Source: Firm-04 sp045642925 (GTDB lineage Bacteria; Bacillota; Clostridia; Oscillospirales; Ruminococcaceae). From it: a stretch of 21,955 nucleotides of DNA. Position numbers and translations under genes: made by a program. The notes beneath the pieces were generated by a model. That model had not been told where the DNA came from. It saw nothing but the letters and a program-made list of their open reading frames with translations, and searched no databases. The DNA lies in NCBI GenBank assembly GCA_045642925.1, contig JAZUJW010000102.1:1-21955 (forward strand), written 5' to 3'. Shown here piece after piece: positions 6,752 through 14,186 of this stretch; position 1 is the stretch's first letter; each line of letters begins with the position of its first letter.

Positions 6752-7198
6752 TTACCCTTGTGAAATGATTTCCAGCATATCGCAGCCGAGAATCAGACGC
6801 AGAGTATTCATCATTTCAGAATCCATCACACCGTTCGGTTCCCGAATCTCAAATACGATTTTTGCCAATCCACACGGTTCGCGGTATTCAAGTTCTTCGA
6901 GTTTGCCCTGACGCTTACAGCAGGGAAAGATAATATCGCGGTCTTCAAAGCCTGTCTCGGAACAGCGTGCCATTTCAGCAGCCCACCATTTCAGATGCAG
7001 TTTTTTATGGCAGTGCGGACAGCCGATATAGCGCAAACGTTCTCCGCAGTCCACAAACATGGCAGTCTGTGCAATGACATAGACCACATCATCCGTTTCC
7101 AGCGTATTCCGCAGGAATTGCACCGCAGAACGCGCCTGTTCTTTCGAAATTTGTGCATCGAGCTGTGCAGGAATCAGGCGGTACATAATATCGGACAT
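6752..7198 (-). CDS. Unknown small protein with a Cys-rich zinc-ribbon-like motif
   Basis: 148 aa, no signal peptide or membrane segment. A GCPHCHKKLHLKWW stretch gives Cys60 and Cys63, with a second knuckle FPCCKR at Cys93-Cys94, consistent with a zinc ribbon of about 35 residues. Two flanking regions, 1-55 and 100-148, are mixed alpha/beta. I do not recognise the family. A role in nucleic-acid or protein binding is possible, but nothing in the sequence proves it. AAGGAG lies 6 bases before the ATG. The gene lies downstream of tRNA-Ala with no clear promoter of its own, so it may be read from the tRNA promoter past a weak hairpin. Confidence 0.7.
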   Translation of the reverse strand: MSDIMYRLIPAQLDAQISKEQARSAVQFLRNTLETDDVVYVIAQTAMFVDCGERLRYIGCPHCHKKLHLKWWAAEMARCSETGFEDRDIIFPCCKRQGKLEELEYREPCGLAKIVFEIREPNGVMDSEMMNTLRLILGCDMLEIISQG

Positions 7199-7269
7199 AG
7201 CATACTCCTTCCCGGCGCTGCACGCAGCAGCACACTATTCAAAATGTCAGCAGCGGGAGAAATAAGGAA

Positions 7270-7301
7270 GCCCCTCGCCTGCCCTGCGGCAGTCAAGGGG
7301 C
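7270..7301 (-). terminator. Hairpin after tRNA-Ala, possible weak terminator
   Basis: GCCCCT pairs with AGGGGC, with inner CTGCC/GGCAG pairing. It is followed on the minus strand by a broken T-rich run (TTCCTTATTTC). It lies 8 bases past the tRNA 3' end. Confidence 0.6.
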
Positions 7302-7308
7302 GTTGAGA

Positions 7309-7381
<73 letters not shown>

Positions 7382-7403
7382 ATATACATTCTACAGCTTC
7401 ATT

Positions 7404-7432
7404 ATTATAACATATTGCGCCCCGATTGTCAA
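7404..7432 (-). promoter_or_regulatory. Consensus promoter of tRNA-Ala
   Basis: TTGACA (7427-7432) and TATAAT (7404-7409) with a 17-base spacer on the minus strand, about 22 bases before the mature tRNA 5' end. Confidence 0.9.
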
Positions 7433-7466
7433 GAGATTTTCGCCGAAAAAATCACAGAGAAAAGAA

Positions 7467-7503
7467 AGAAGCATCATCCGTTTTTGTACAGGATGATGCT
7501 TCT
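7467..7503 (-). terminator. Terminator of the yaaO-pstA-holB-ricT operon
   Basis: A perfect 13-bp stem (AGAAGCATCATCC and its complement) with an 11-base loop is followed on the minus strand by a T-rich tail. It begins 8 bases past the stop of the last gene. Confidence 0.85.
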
Positions 7504-7511
7504 GTGCATCC

Positions 7512-7964
7512 TCAGACTTCCACATGAATCGGAGAAGGTTCAAGCTGCAAAGCACGGTCGATCTCCGTGTAAACACTGTACAAATCGAACACGCAGGATT
7601 CCAGTGCGCTGCAAATATGCGCATCCAGCTGGAAGGCATCGCGCAGGGCATTGAGCGTCATGCGTTCGGTCTTGTCCTCAAAATTATCGCAGATGGCAAT
7701 GGAATAAAGCTCCATGTAGATCTTGCGTTTCGTGATGTCGTCCAATTCTGCGAGGGTGTTTCTTGCGGCGTTGCACGCTGCTGCATCGTAAGAGAAGCCG
7801 GGGCAGTTCAGTTCCATCTGATAGCGTTCGATCAGACCATCTTCTTCAGCGGAAACGATGCCGTCATCTTCAATCATTTCATTTGCAAGCGTGAGAAACG
7901 CTTCTGCTTCGATTTTACCGAGTTCCTGTAAAAACATTGTCTTCTGTTCTCCCTTCAGATACAT
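7512..7964 (-). CDS. TerB-like helical protein
   Basis: 150 aa, all-alpha, soluble. The region around 22-60 (AFLTLANEMIEDDGIVSAEE) resembles the TerB/tellurite-resistance-like helical fold with its acidic DG loop, here EDDGIVSAEE; metal binding is possible. TerB-like proteins are found in many contexts without a settled general function, so none is assigned. It follows the ricT stop by 17 bases and is the last gene before the operon terminator. The start is uncertain: ATG 7964 has AGGATGAGGA before it, while ATG 7937 has AAGGGAG 11 bases upstream. Confidence 0.7.
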   Translation of the reverse strand: MYLKGEQKTMFLQELGKIEAEAFLTLANEMIEDDGIVSAEEDGLIERYQMELNCPGFSYDAAACNAARNTLAELDDITKRKIYMELYSIAICDNFEDKTERMTLNALRDAFQLDAHICSALESCVFDLYSVYTEIDRALQLEPSPIHVEV

Positions 7965-7981
7965 GGTTCATTCCTCATCCT

Positions 7982-9502
7982 TCATTCAGATTTTTTACCG
8001 CTGTTATCCTGCGGCGGTCGGTTCGGGCGGGACGGACGATTGCCGCCTCCATGGTTAAAATTGCGGCGGTACGGCTTATGTTCGTCGTTTCCGTTCTGCT
8101 GATTTTCGCCGTTTCTGTTTCCGTTGCTGCGGTTCTGGCGTGGGCGCTGGTTGTTGTTTCCATTGTGGCGATTGAAGTTTCCGCTGCGGTTGTCATGGTT
8201 TTGTGCATTGCCTTCGCCTTCTGCGGACTGTGGCTTTGCGGCACGGTGCTCTGTCAGATCCATGGCATCCAGCGGCATTGTTGTGCGGGGTACGGTAGTG
8301 GGAACGGGCTGCTGCTGACGGCTTTCTCCGAATTCGGAGTGCAGTGCAGAAGGTTCGGTAGCAGGCTGTGCGGGACGATTCTGCGGTGGATTTTGCTGCT
8401 GCGGCTTTTGGGGACGGTTTGCATTTTCACGCGGCAGACGATTTCCGTTGTTTTCGCGCTTGGGACGCGGCTGCTTCGGCGGACGCTGCTGAACAGGCGC
8501 ATCATCCGAAAGTGCCAGCAGTTCTGCATCCAGCACTTCTTCAGCGGCATTCTCCGCAGCCTGTTCGGGATTCGGCTGTTGCTTTTCGGCTGCTGCAAGA
8601 TTTGCCGCAGGCGGCTTTGCGGGAGTCGGTCTGCCACCGTTTTCGCGGCGGTTGTCGCGCAGATCTTCTCGCGTCATGCGCTTTGTCATATCCTGTAAAC
8701 GCTCGACATCTGCACGGTCTACCGTGATCGGCATTTCTGCATTTTCCGGTTTGACGCGCAGTTTGCCTGTGATGAGATTGGCTTCCATCACATAAGCACG
8801 GACAGGCGGTTCGCCTTGCAGTACCACCGTAGAACCGACCTTTGGGGTAAAGCGCATCAGTTCCTCGTACACAGGGCTTTCATAACGCAGGCAGCACATC
8901 AATCTGCCGCAAGTACCTGAAATTTTGGCAGGATTCAGGGCAAGTCCCTGTTCCTTTGCCATTTTGATGGTAATGGGCTGGAAATCACTGAGATAGCCCT
9001 TACAGCAGAATTCTCTGCCGCAGATGCCGAGTCCGCCCAACAGTTTTGCTTCATCGCGGTCACCGATCTGACGCAGTTCGATGCGGACATGGAATGCGGA
9101 TGCCAAGTCCTTGACAAGTTCGCGGAAGTCCACACGCGATTCTGCGGTGAAGTAGAAAATCAGCTTATTGCTGTCAAAACCGCATTCCACATCGACCAGC
9201 CGCATTGGCAGTTCGCGCTTTTGAATGCGTTCTTCGCAAATTTTGAAGGCATCCGCCATATATTGCTTATTGCGTTCCAGAACGCGCAGATCCTCCTCTG
9301 TGGCAAGGCGGAGAATCGGCTTCAGGGGGGCGGTGATGCTTTCATCTGCCACAGCGTGACGGCGGGATGCCACTTCGCCGCATTCGGGGCCTCTTGCCGT
9401 TTCGACCACGACATACGTCCCCTCCGCAGGATTCAGGTCACCGGGTGCAAAGGAATAGACTTTGCCGTTTGTTTTGAATTTGACTCCGATGATTTCAGTC
9501 AT
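7982..9502 (-). CDS. ricT: PSP1-domain protein RicT (YaaT) with long disordered tail
   Basis: 506 aa from ATG 9502. The PSP1 core covers about the first 275 residues and has the two cysteine clusters typical of RicT: CGREFCC and CGRLMCC. In B. subtilis RicT joins RicA and RicF in a complex with Fe-S clusters that works with RNase Y in mRNA maturation and affects competence, sporulation and biofilm formation. The remaining ~220 residues are low complexity, rich in Asn, Gln, Arg, Pro and Gly (NRPQKPQQQNPPQN, RHNGNNNQRPRQNRSNGNR), and should be disordered. The start is ambiguous: ATG 9538 lies only 1 base after a strong AAAGGAGG. The neighbouring holB and pstA match the yaa cluster. Confidence 0.9.
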   Translation of the reverse strand: MTEIIGVKFKTNGKVYSFAPGDLNPAEGTYVVVETARGPECGEVASRRHAVADESITAPLKPILRLATEEDLRVLERNKQYMADAFKICEERIQKRELPMRLVDVECGFDSNKLIFYFTAESRVDFRELVKDLASAFHVRIELRQIGDRDEAKLLGGLGICGREFCCKGYLSDFQPITIKMAKEQGLALNPAKISGTCGRLMCCLRYESPVYEELMRFTPKVGSTVVLQGEPPVRAYVMEANLITGKLRVKPENAEMPITVDRADVERLQDMTKRMTREDLRDNRRENGGRPTPAKPPAANLAAAEKQQPNPEQAAENAAEEVLDAELLALSDDAPVQQRPPKQPRPKRENNGNRLPRENANRPQKPQQQNPPQNRPAQPATEPSALHSEFGESRQQQPVPTTVPRTTMPLDAMDLTEHRAAKPQSAEGEGNAQNHDNRSGNFNRHNGNNNQRPRQNRSNGNRNGENQQNGNDEHKPYRRNFNHGGGNRPSRPNRPPQDNSGKKSE

Positions 9503-9556
9503 ATATCTCTGCAATGCACCGCAGGATACTGCGTGCATTCCTCCTTTGTATCAAAA

Positions 9557-10543
9557 TCAGCACTGCATGAGTAAAGCACAGAGTGCTGTTGCGGCAAGCA
9601 CCGCACCAACATTGCCATCCAGATCGGCAAGTGCCTGTGTGATCGCATCATGCATCTTCATGGCACGGTTTGGTGTGAAGCCCTCTGCCAGTGCCATTGC
9701 CGCACTGCGGTCACAGCCCAGACGGACAAAGCTTTCATCCATCGAAAGCACTGCCGCATCACGAAGCTGCACATCCAGCAGCAGCAATGTTTTTTTCAGG
9801 CGTTCCTTGTCGGCAGCCGCCAGCGTCAGCAGACGCAGCAGGTCATATTCACGATGTTCGGCGAGCGCCTGCGTTAGTTTTGCGGCATCATCCGCCGCCT
9901 GCCGCAGTCCCGCATCTTCGAGATATGCCGCACATTTGCCGATATTGCCGTCAAAGCGGGTGACAGCCGTCTGCACATCCGTTTCGCTGTATCCCATCTG
10001 CAAGAGTGCCGTCACGCATTCACCGCGTGTAACAGGGAACACCGCCTTTGTGGTCATACGCGAAAGCAATGTCGGCAAAAGCGTACCGATGGTTTCGGTC
10101 GTGAACAGAAAAAGTGCATGAGGGGGCGGTTCTTCCACCGATTTCAGCAGGGCATTCTGTGCCTGAATGCTCATGCCGTCCGCATCGGTAAACAAAAACA
10201 CGCGAAGACTGCCATTATTCGGCACAATGGCAGCTTCCTTACGGATATCGCGGACAGTTTCGATCAGGTAACCCATGCGTTTGCCTGAATGTTCCGCAGT
10301 ACGGACATCAGGGTGCGAATCTTCGGCAGTCAGCTTGCAGGCTTTGCAGATGCCGCATGGGCCCTGTTCTGTCGGATGCTCACAAAGCGCCAGCATCGTG
10401 AACCATTTTGCGATGGTTTTCTTGCCGCAGCCTGTTTCGCCGTGCAGCAGCAGTGCATGGGGCAGGTGATTGCCGAGCCGCATCTGGATGAGTTCTCTGC
10501 AAAGCGTCTGATTGCCCGCGATGTGCGGGATCTTCTCTGCCAT
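9557..10543 (-). CDS. holB: DNA polymerase III delta-prime subunit
   Basis: 328 aa, clamp-loader subunit of the replisome. The Walker A-like loop GETGCGKKT is at 35-43, a zinc module has Cys54, Cys63, Cys66 and Cys69 (GPCGICKACK), and VFLFTDAD (115-122) is at the Walker B position. The family SRC motif reads SRM here (161-163). The delta-prime subunit does not hydrolyse ATP, so loss of motif strictness is common. The C-terminal third is the helical collar domain. The ATG lies one base after the pstA stop (TAAaATG) with only a weak ribosome binding site, so translation is probably coupled to pstA. Confidence 0.93.
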   Translation of the reverse strand: MAEKIPHIAGNQTLCRELIQMRLGNHLPHALLLHGETGCGKKTIAKWFTMLALCEHPTEQGPCGICKACKLTAEDSHPDVRTAEHSGKRMGYLIETVRDIRKEAAIVPNNGSLRVFLFTDADGMSIQAQNALLKSVEEPPPHALFLFTTETIGTLLPTLLSRMTTKAVFPVTRGECVTALLQMGYSETDVQTAVTRFDGNIGKCAAYLEDAGLRQAADDAAKLTQALAEHREYDLLRLLTLAAADKERLKKTLLLLDVQLRDAAVLSMDESFVRLGCDRSAAMALAEGFTPNRAMKMHDAITQALADLDGNVGAVLAATALCALLMQC

Positions 10544-10544
10544 T

Positions 10545-10883
10545 TTACAGCTTTTCGAAGCGTTCGATATCCGTCACGAAGATGGTCGCGCCGCCAACGG
10601 CAACTTCCAGCGGCATCGCAGACGGTGCGCCCGCAGTACCCGCATTGGAACTGTATGTCGGCGTAGACGGAATAAACTGCTTTCTGTGGTGACATTTCTG
10701 CTTGACCACGTCAATGACATTATCCACCTTGTCTTCCGAAACGCAAATCAGGAAGGTCGTATTGCCTGCACTGAGGAAGCTGCCTGCGGAAGCAAGTTTG
10801 GTAGCGGGAAAACCGTTCTTGGAGAGTGCTTTGGAAACGGCGGCGCTGTCGTCACCGTTGACCACTGCGAAAATCAGTTTCAT
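10545..10883 (-). CDS. pstA: PII-like cyclic di-AMP receptor PstA (DarA/YaaQ)
   Basis: 112 aa, full length for the DUF970/PstA family. It has the PII-like ferredoxin fold start MKLIFAVVNGDD, the glycine-rich segment around 33-41 (AGSFLSAGNTT), the flexible B-loop region around 68-90, and the C-terminal strand VGGATIFVTDIERFEKL. Trimers bind c-di-AMP at subunit interfaces; downstream targets are not well established. In this window it lies between yaaO and holB, as in the B. subtilis yaaO-tmk-yaaQ-yaaR-holB-yaaT order. The ribosome binding site is AAAGGA about 13 bases before the ATG. Confidence 0.95.
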   Translation of the reverse strand: MKLIFAVVNGDDSAAVSKALSKNGFPATKLASAGSFLSAGNTTFLICVSEDKVDNVIDVVKQKCHHRKQFIPSTPTYSSNAGTAGAPSAMPLEVAVGGATIFVTDIERFEKL

Positions 10884-10941
10884 TCTGTAATATCAATCCT
10901 TTCTGTACTAGAAGCCCTTCCATATGTGCCGTGCGGGACGG

Positions 10942-12273
10942 TCAGATTTTTCGAACCACCGTGACGGTTTCGATGCCGTAAGCTTCAAAGAGCGCGATGC
11001 ACTGTTCGTCCAGCACTTCGCCGCAGACCACGAACGGAATCGGCGGGTTGCGCAGCGGTTTCATATCCGCAAACACACGTCCCTTGCATTCGGAAACAGG
11101 AATTTCTTCCTTCGCAGAAAATGCAGCAATACGTGCCGGAAGCATCACATAAGGATGCGGCAGACGCAGTGTTTCGGTGCGCGGCAATTCCTGTCGGCAG
11201 TAGGGGCATTCCATCAGAATGCGTTCAAGCTGTTCGAGTTCGGTATAGGTCGTGCAGGTGGAACACAGCAACACAACATGGTGATAATCTGCATATTCGT
11301 AGGCGACACCGCACGAAAGCAGCCATTCTGCCAGCAAATTGCCGTCCATGCCGCAGCGGTCGGTGTCGATGGTGATATGGAACACATCGCCTTCGTGGAA
11401 TGCGAAGTAGTTGCTTAATTTCAGCTTCAGGCGGCGAATCCGCTGGGCGAGTGTAAAAACATCGTGTTTTGCCTGTGCCGCAAGATAGCGGTTGCAGAGG
11501 TCGATGGAAGCCAGCACGGGATACGAAGGGGCATCCATGGTGACAGCCGCCATGACTGCACGAAGCACAGGATAATCTGCGGGATTTTTGCATTGCAGGC
11601 AGGCAGCGCCCGTCCATGCAGGCAGCATTTTGGAGAGTTCATCGCAGCAGAGGTCAGCGCCAAGTGCGATAGGATGCAGATTGACTTTATCAAAGGCAAG
11701 ATGTGCGCCGTTGGAGTTGTCAACCAGCAGTTTTGCACCGTAATTCTGACAGACCTTGGCAATTTTACGAACATCGCAAATGCCGCCGAGATAATCGGGG
11801 GTAGTAAGGTAAACGCAGGCATCTCCGACATTGCGCTTGAGTGCCGCATTAACGGCTTCCGCAGTCACAACGCCTGAAAAGGCATCATTCGAATCGGGAA
11901 AGATCCATGTGACGGGTAAGTCCAGCAGCATACAAGTATGGAGGAAGGCACGGTCAGCGCCGCGTGCGGCAAGAACGGTTCTGCCTTCCAGTTTCATTTG
12001 CAGAAGCATGGCATGAATGCAGGGGGCTGTGCCGAAAGAAGAAAAAACAGCACCGCCTGTCCCGAATAAAGCAGCCGTATTTGCTTCTGATTCGGCAATA
12101 ATGCCGTCAGGAAGCGTGATGTGGTCAGCGCCGGCAATTTCGGAAATATCCAGCGGATACGCCGTACCAAGCCAGCCGCCGAAGCCTCTGCCTTTGTGAC
12201 CTGCCGCATGGAAGCGCAGGCTGTTTCTGCGGACATAGTCCATCACAAAATCATAAATCGGGGTAGAAACCAT
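10942..12273 (-). CDS. yaaO: Orn/Lys/Arg decarboxylase family protein, YaaO-like
   Basis: 443 aa from ATG 12273. The frame extends to 12318, but the predicted transcription start is near 12326, leaving almost no leader for that start. It is a PLP-dependent fold-type I enzyme: HAAGHKGRGFGG near the N-terminus, an SFGTAPCIHA PLP-phosphate loop, Asp185 in VDNSNGAHL, and the Schiff-base Lys215 in CDELSKMLPAWTG. The usual family sequence at the Asp site is VDEAHGAH; here the His that stacks on PLP appears replaced by Asn, so substrate and activity are uncertain. Members decarboxylate arginine, lysine or ornithine in polyamine metabolism. It heads the pstA-holB-ricT operon. Confidence 0.88.
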   Translation of the reverse strand: MVSTPIYDFVMDYVRRNSLRFHAAGHKGRGFGGWLGTAYPLDISEIAGADHITLPDGIIAESEANTAALFGTGGAVFSSFGTAPCIHAMLLQMKLEGRTVLAARGADRAFLHTCMLLDLPVTWIFPDSNDAFSGVVTAEAVNAALKRNVGDACVYLTTPDYLGGICDVRKIAKVCQNYGAKLLVDNSNGAHLAFDKVNLHPIALGADLCCDELSKMLPAWTGAACLQCKNPADYPVLRAVMAAVTMDAPSYPVLASIDLCNRYLAAQAKHDVFTLAQRIRRLKLKLSNYFAFHEGDVFHITIDTDRCGMDGNLLAEWLLSCGVAYEYADYHHVVLLCSTCTTYTELEQLERILMECPYCRQELPRTETLRLPHPYVMLPARIAAFSAKEEIPVSECKGRVFADMKPLRNPPIPFVVCGEVLDEQCIALFEAYGIETVTVVRKI

Positions 12274-12332
12274 AGCGGGGAAAATACACCGCCTTTCTGC
12301 GGAAAATAACATGGGCATAATGATACATCATC

Positions 12333-12361
12333 AGTATAGCATAAAATCAAAAAATATGCAA
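12333..12361 (-). promoter_or_regulatory. Promoter of the yaaO-pstA-holB-ricT operon
   Basis: TTGCAT (12356-12361) and TATACT (12333-12338) on the minus strand with a 17-base spacer; start near 12326. It is divergent from the ferredoxin promoter about 100 bases away. Confidence 0.75.
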
Positions 12362-12461
12362 GAGTGAACAGAGAGAAATTACAGAAAACCTGAAATTGCC
12401 CTGCCGAAGCGCAAAAATGGCTGTCGAAAAATGGAAAAAACAAATTATTTTCGAAAACCAC

Positions 12462-12489
12462 TTGCTTTTTTTCAAAATTGTGATACAAT
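12462..12489 (+). promoter_or_regulatory. Promoter of the ferredoxin gene
   Basis: TTGCTT (12462-12467) and TACAAT (12484-12489) are separated by 16 bases, with TG one base before the -10, so it is an extended -10 promoter. Confidence 0.75.
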
Positions 12490-12547
12490 AGAGATACCGA
12501 ATCTGCATCCGTGCAGGACGGAATCTTAACACGGAGGGACAACTACA

Positions 12548-12718
12548 ATGGCTTACATCATTTCCGATGAGTGCATCCAGTGCGGTGCCTGCGCAGATGC
12601 TTGCCCTGTCAACGCTATTTCTGAAGGCGACGGCAAGTACGTCATCAACGCTGATACCTGCCTCGAGTGCGGTGCTTGTGCAGAAAACTGCCCCGTTGGC
12701 GCACCTCAGCAGGGTTAA
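12548..12718 (+). CDS. 2[4Fe-4S] clostridial-type ferredoxin
   Basis: 56 aa. Translation begins MAYIISDECIQCGACADACP. The two cluster motifs are CxxCxxCxxxCP at Cys9, 12, 15, 19 and at Cys38, 41, 44, 48. This is the small soluble electron carrier of anaerobes, used by pyruvate:ferredoxin oxidoreductase and hydrogenases. GGAGGG lies 9 bases before the ATG. It has its own promoter upstream and a hairpin terminator downstream, so it is largely monocistronic, perhaps with some readthrough into pnuC. Confidence 0.97.
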   Translation: MAYIISDECIQCGACADACPVNAISEGDGKYVINADTCLECGACAENCPVGAPQQG

Positions 12719-12741
12719 TCCCCAATCACACGGAATTCTTG

Positions 12742-12775
12742 CGGCAGTCTGAATATTCGGACTGCCGTTTCCGTT
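12742..12775 (+). terminator. Terminator of the ferredoxin gene
   Basis: CGGCAGTC (12742-12749) pairs with GACTGCCG (12760-12767), followed by TTTCCGTTTT. An outer ACGGAA/TTCCGT pairing may extend the stem. Confidence 0.8.
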
Positions 12776-12803
12776 TTCTGTATTCCAAACATGGAGTGGT
12801 CTG

Positions 12804-13499
12804 ATGAAACTGAAAAACCCGTTTCGTACCCTAAGCCGCGGAGAATGGGCGCTGTGGCTCATATCCATGGCGGCAGTCACGCTCTGCACCTGCCTGACAC
12901 CCGCACCCGACATTGCATCGCTCTGTGCGTCCCTGATTGGTGTCACGGCATTGATTTTCGTAGCAAAAGGGCATCCGATGGGGCAAATCCTGACAATCGT
13001 CTTTGCGGTGTTTTATGGTGCGATTTCCTTTTCTGTGCGATATTACGGCGAAATGCTGACATATCTCTGCATGACTGCACCGATGGCGGCAGTTGCACTG
13101 GTCACATGGCTGAAACATCCGTATCAGGATAGTGAGGAAGTCGCAGTCGGGACACTGCGCCGCAAAACCGTCATTTTTCTATGGCTCGGCACAGCGGCAG
13201 TGACATTTCTCTTTTATTTTGTTCTGAAAGCCTTTGGCACGGCACAGCTTGCCGTCAGCACTCTGTCCATCGCTACCAGTTTTCTTGCCTCTGCCCTGAC
13301 TGCACTGCGCAGTCCGTACTATGCCCTTGCCTACGCTTCCAATGACATCGTACTGATTGTATTGTGGTGTCTTGCGGCATCGCAGGACGCGGCAGGACTG
13401 CCGATGGCAGGCTGTTTCACGATGTTTCTTGTGAATGACCTGTACGGCTTCTGCAACTGGAAGCGCATGGCAAAGCGGCAATCCAAACCTTGCGAATAA
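12804..13499 (+). CDS. pnuC: Nicotinamide riboside transporter PnuC-like
   Basis: 231 aa integral membrane protein with about seven hydrophobic helices (roughly 15-32, 37-55, 59-77, 83-102, 122-142, 147-166, 178-215 in two segments). Family markers are FVAKGHPMGQ, the SVRYYGEM region near 77-84, SNDIVLIVLWCL at 179-190, and the C-terminal NDLYGFCNWKRM at 211-222. PnuC moves nicotinamide riboside into the cell by facilitated diffusion for NAD salvage. GGAG lies 9 bases before the ATG. No NAD-responsive riboswitch or NiaR-like palindrome was seen upstream. It has no clear promoter and may rely on readthrough from the ferredoxin gene. Confidence 0.88.
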   Translation: MKLKNPFRTLSRGEWALWLISMAAVTLCTCLTPAPDIASLCASLIGVTALIFVAKGHPMGQILTIVFAVFYGAISFSVRYYGEMLTYLCMTAPMAAVALVTWLKHPYQDSEEVAVGTLRRKTVIFLWLGTAAVTFLFYFVLKAFGTAQLAVSTLSIATSFLASALTALRSPYYALAYASNDIVLIVLWCLAASQDAAGLPMAGCFTMFLVNDLYGFCNWKRMAKRQSKPCE

Positions 13500-13509
13500 A
13501 TGACGCAAA

Positions 13510-13546
13510 GCACCGTCTGCAAATGAATGGCAGGCGGTGCATTTTT
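13510..13546 (+). terminator. Terminator between convergent pnuC and GNAT genes
   Basis: GCACCGTCTGC pairs with GCAGGCGGTGC (one G-T pair), followed by ATTTTT on the plus strand. The minus side has only a short T run, so it mainly serves pnuC. Confidence 0.8.
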
Positions 13547-13549
13547 CTG

Positions 13550-14122
13550 TCAGAAAATCTGAATCTGTGTCTGATAAAGCGTTTCCGGCAGGACGATACG
13601 ATACAGTTCGCCATAGGCTTCCCGTATTTTCTCTGCGGTATGCGGCTTGCCCTGCAAATATTCCAGCAGGACATACGGCACACCGAATGCCTTTGTGGTA
13701 ACGCCTGTTTTCACAAAGCCGCCCCGTTCATAGAATGTCATGCGGCGGTGATATTCCTGCATTTCTGCCGCATTGTCCGGCGAAGGCAGATTCACTTCGC
13801 ATATCATCACGTTCGCAATGCGTATCGAGTCCTGAAGCAGCCGCAAGAATTGCGAACCGATGCCTTCTCCGCGCCGTCCGTCAATCACTGCAAAATAATC
13901 CAGCAGAAAATACCGTTTTCCTTCCTGCATCTGCCCAACGAAAAACGCATACGCTACAAGTGTATCGCCTTCAAAACAGCCGAAGCACCAATATTTTTGT
14001 TCTTGCAGTGCCGTCAGGATCCTGTCCAGCGGCTTCCGTTCTTCCGGCAGGAAATCATTGACAAGATACTGCTGATAAACACTGCAAATTTCCTGCGTTT
14101 CCAATGCTCTGCAAAAAAGCAT
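13550..14122 (-). CDS. GNAT-family N-acetyltransferase
   Basis: 190 aa. Motif A with the acetyl-CoA pyrophosphate loop is LDYFAVIDGRRGEGIGSQFL, with RRGEGIG at 83-89, and motif B follows (MTFYERGGFVKTGV). The C-terminal ~30 residues (TAEKIREAYGELYRIVLPE) form an extra amphipathic region. The substrate cannot be told from sequence. GGAGGTGAG lies 7 bases before the ATG. It lies downstream of the lipoprotein gene behind a terminator hairpin that overlaps its leader. Confidence 0.88.
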   Translation of the reverse strand: MLFCRALETQEICSVYQQYLVNDFLPEERKPLDRILTALQEQKYWCFGCFEGDTLVAYAFFVGQMQEGKRYFLLDYFAVIDGRRGEGIGSQFLRLLQDSIRIANVMICEVNLPSPDNAAEMQEYHRRMTFYERGGFVKTGVTTKAFGVPYVLLEYLQGKPHTAEKIREAYGELYRIVLPETLYQTQIQIF

Positions 14123-14144
14123 CCTCTCTCACCTCCATAAAACA

Positions 14145-14180
14145 GATGCCGTCCGTTCGCATTGCGAAAGGGACGGCATC
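14145..14180 (-). terminator. Terminator of the DUF4352-type lipoprotein gene
   Basis: A 10-bp perfect stem (GATGCCGTCC/GGACGGCATC) contains an inner TTCGC/GCGAA pairing and is followed by TGTTTTA on the minus strand. Confidence 0.8.
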
Positions 14181-14186
14181 ATGCAA

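Noticed and set aside
7937..8698. 253-codon plus-strand hydrophobic open frame inside ricT
   Set aside because: It arises from the antisense of the Asn/Gln/Arg-rich ricT tail; low-complexity composition and no start signals.
12318..12318. Longer yaaO start at 12318
   Set aside because: It lies only about 8 bases from the predicted transcription start and has no ribosome binding site; ATG 12273 fits the family N-terminus.
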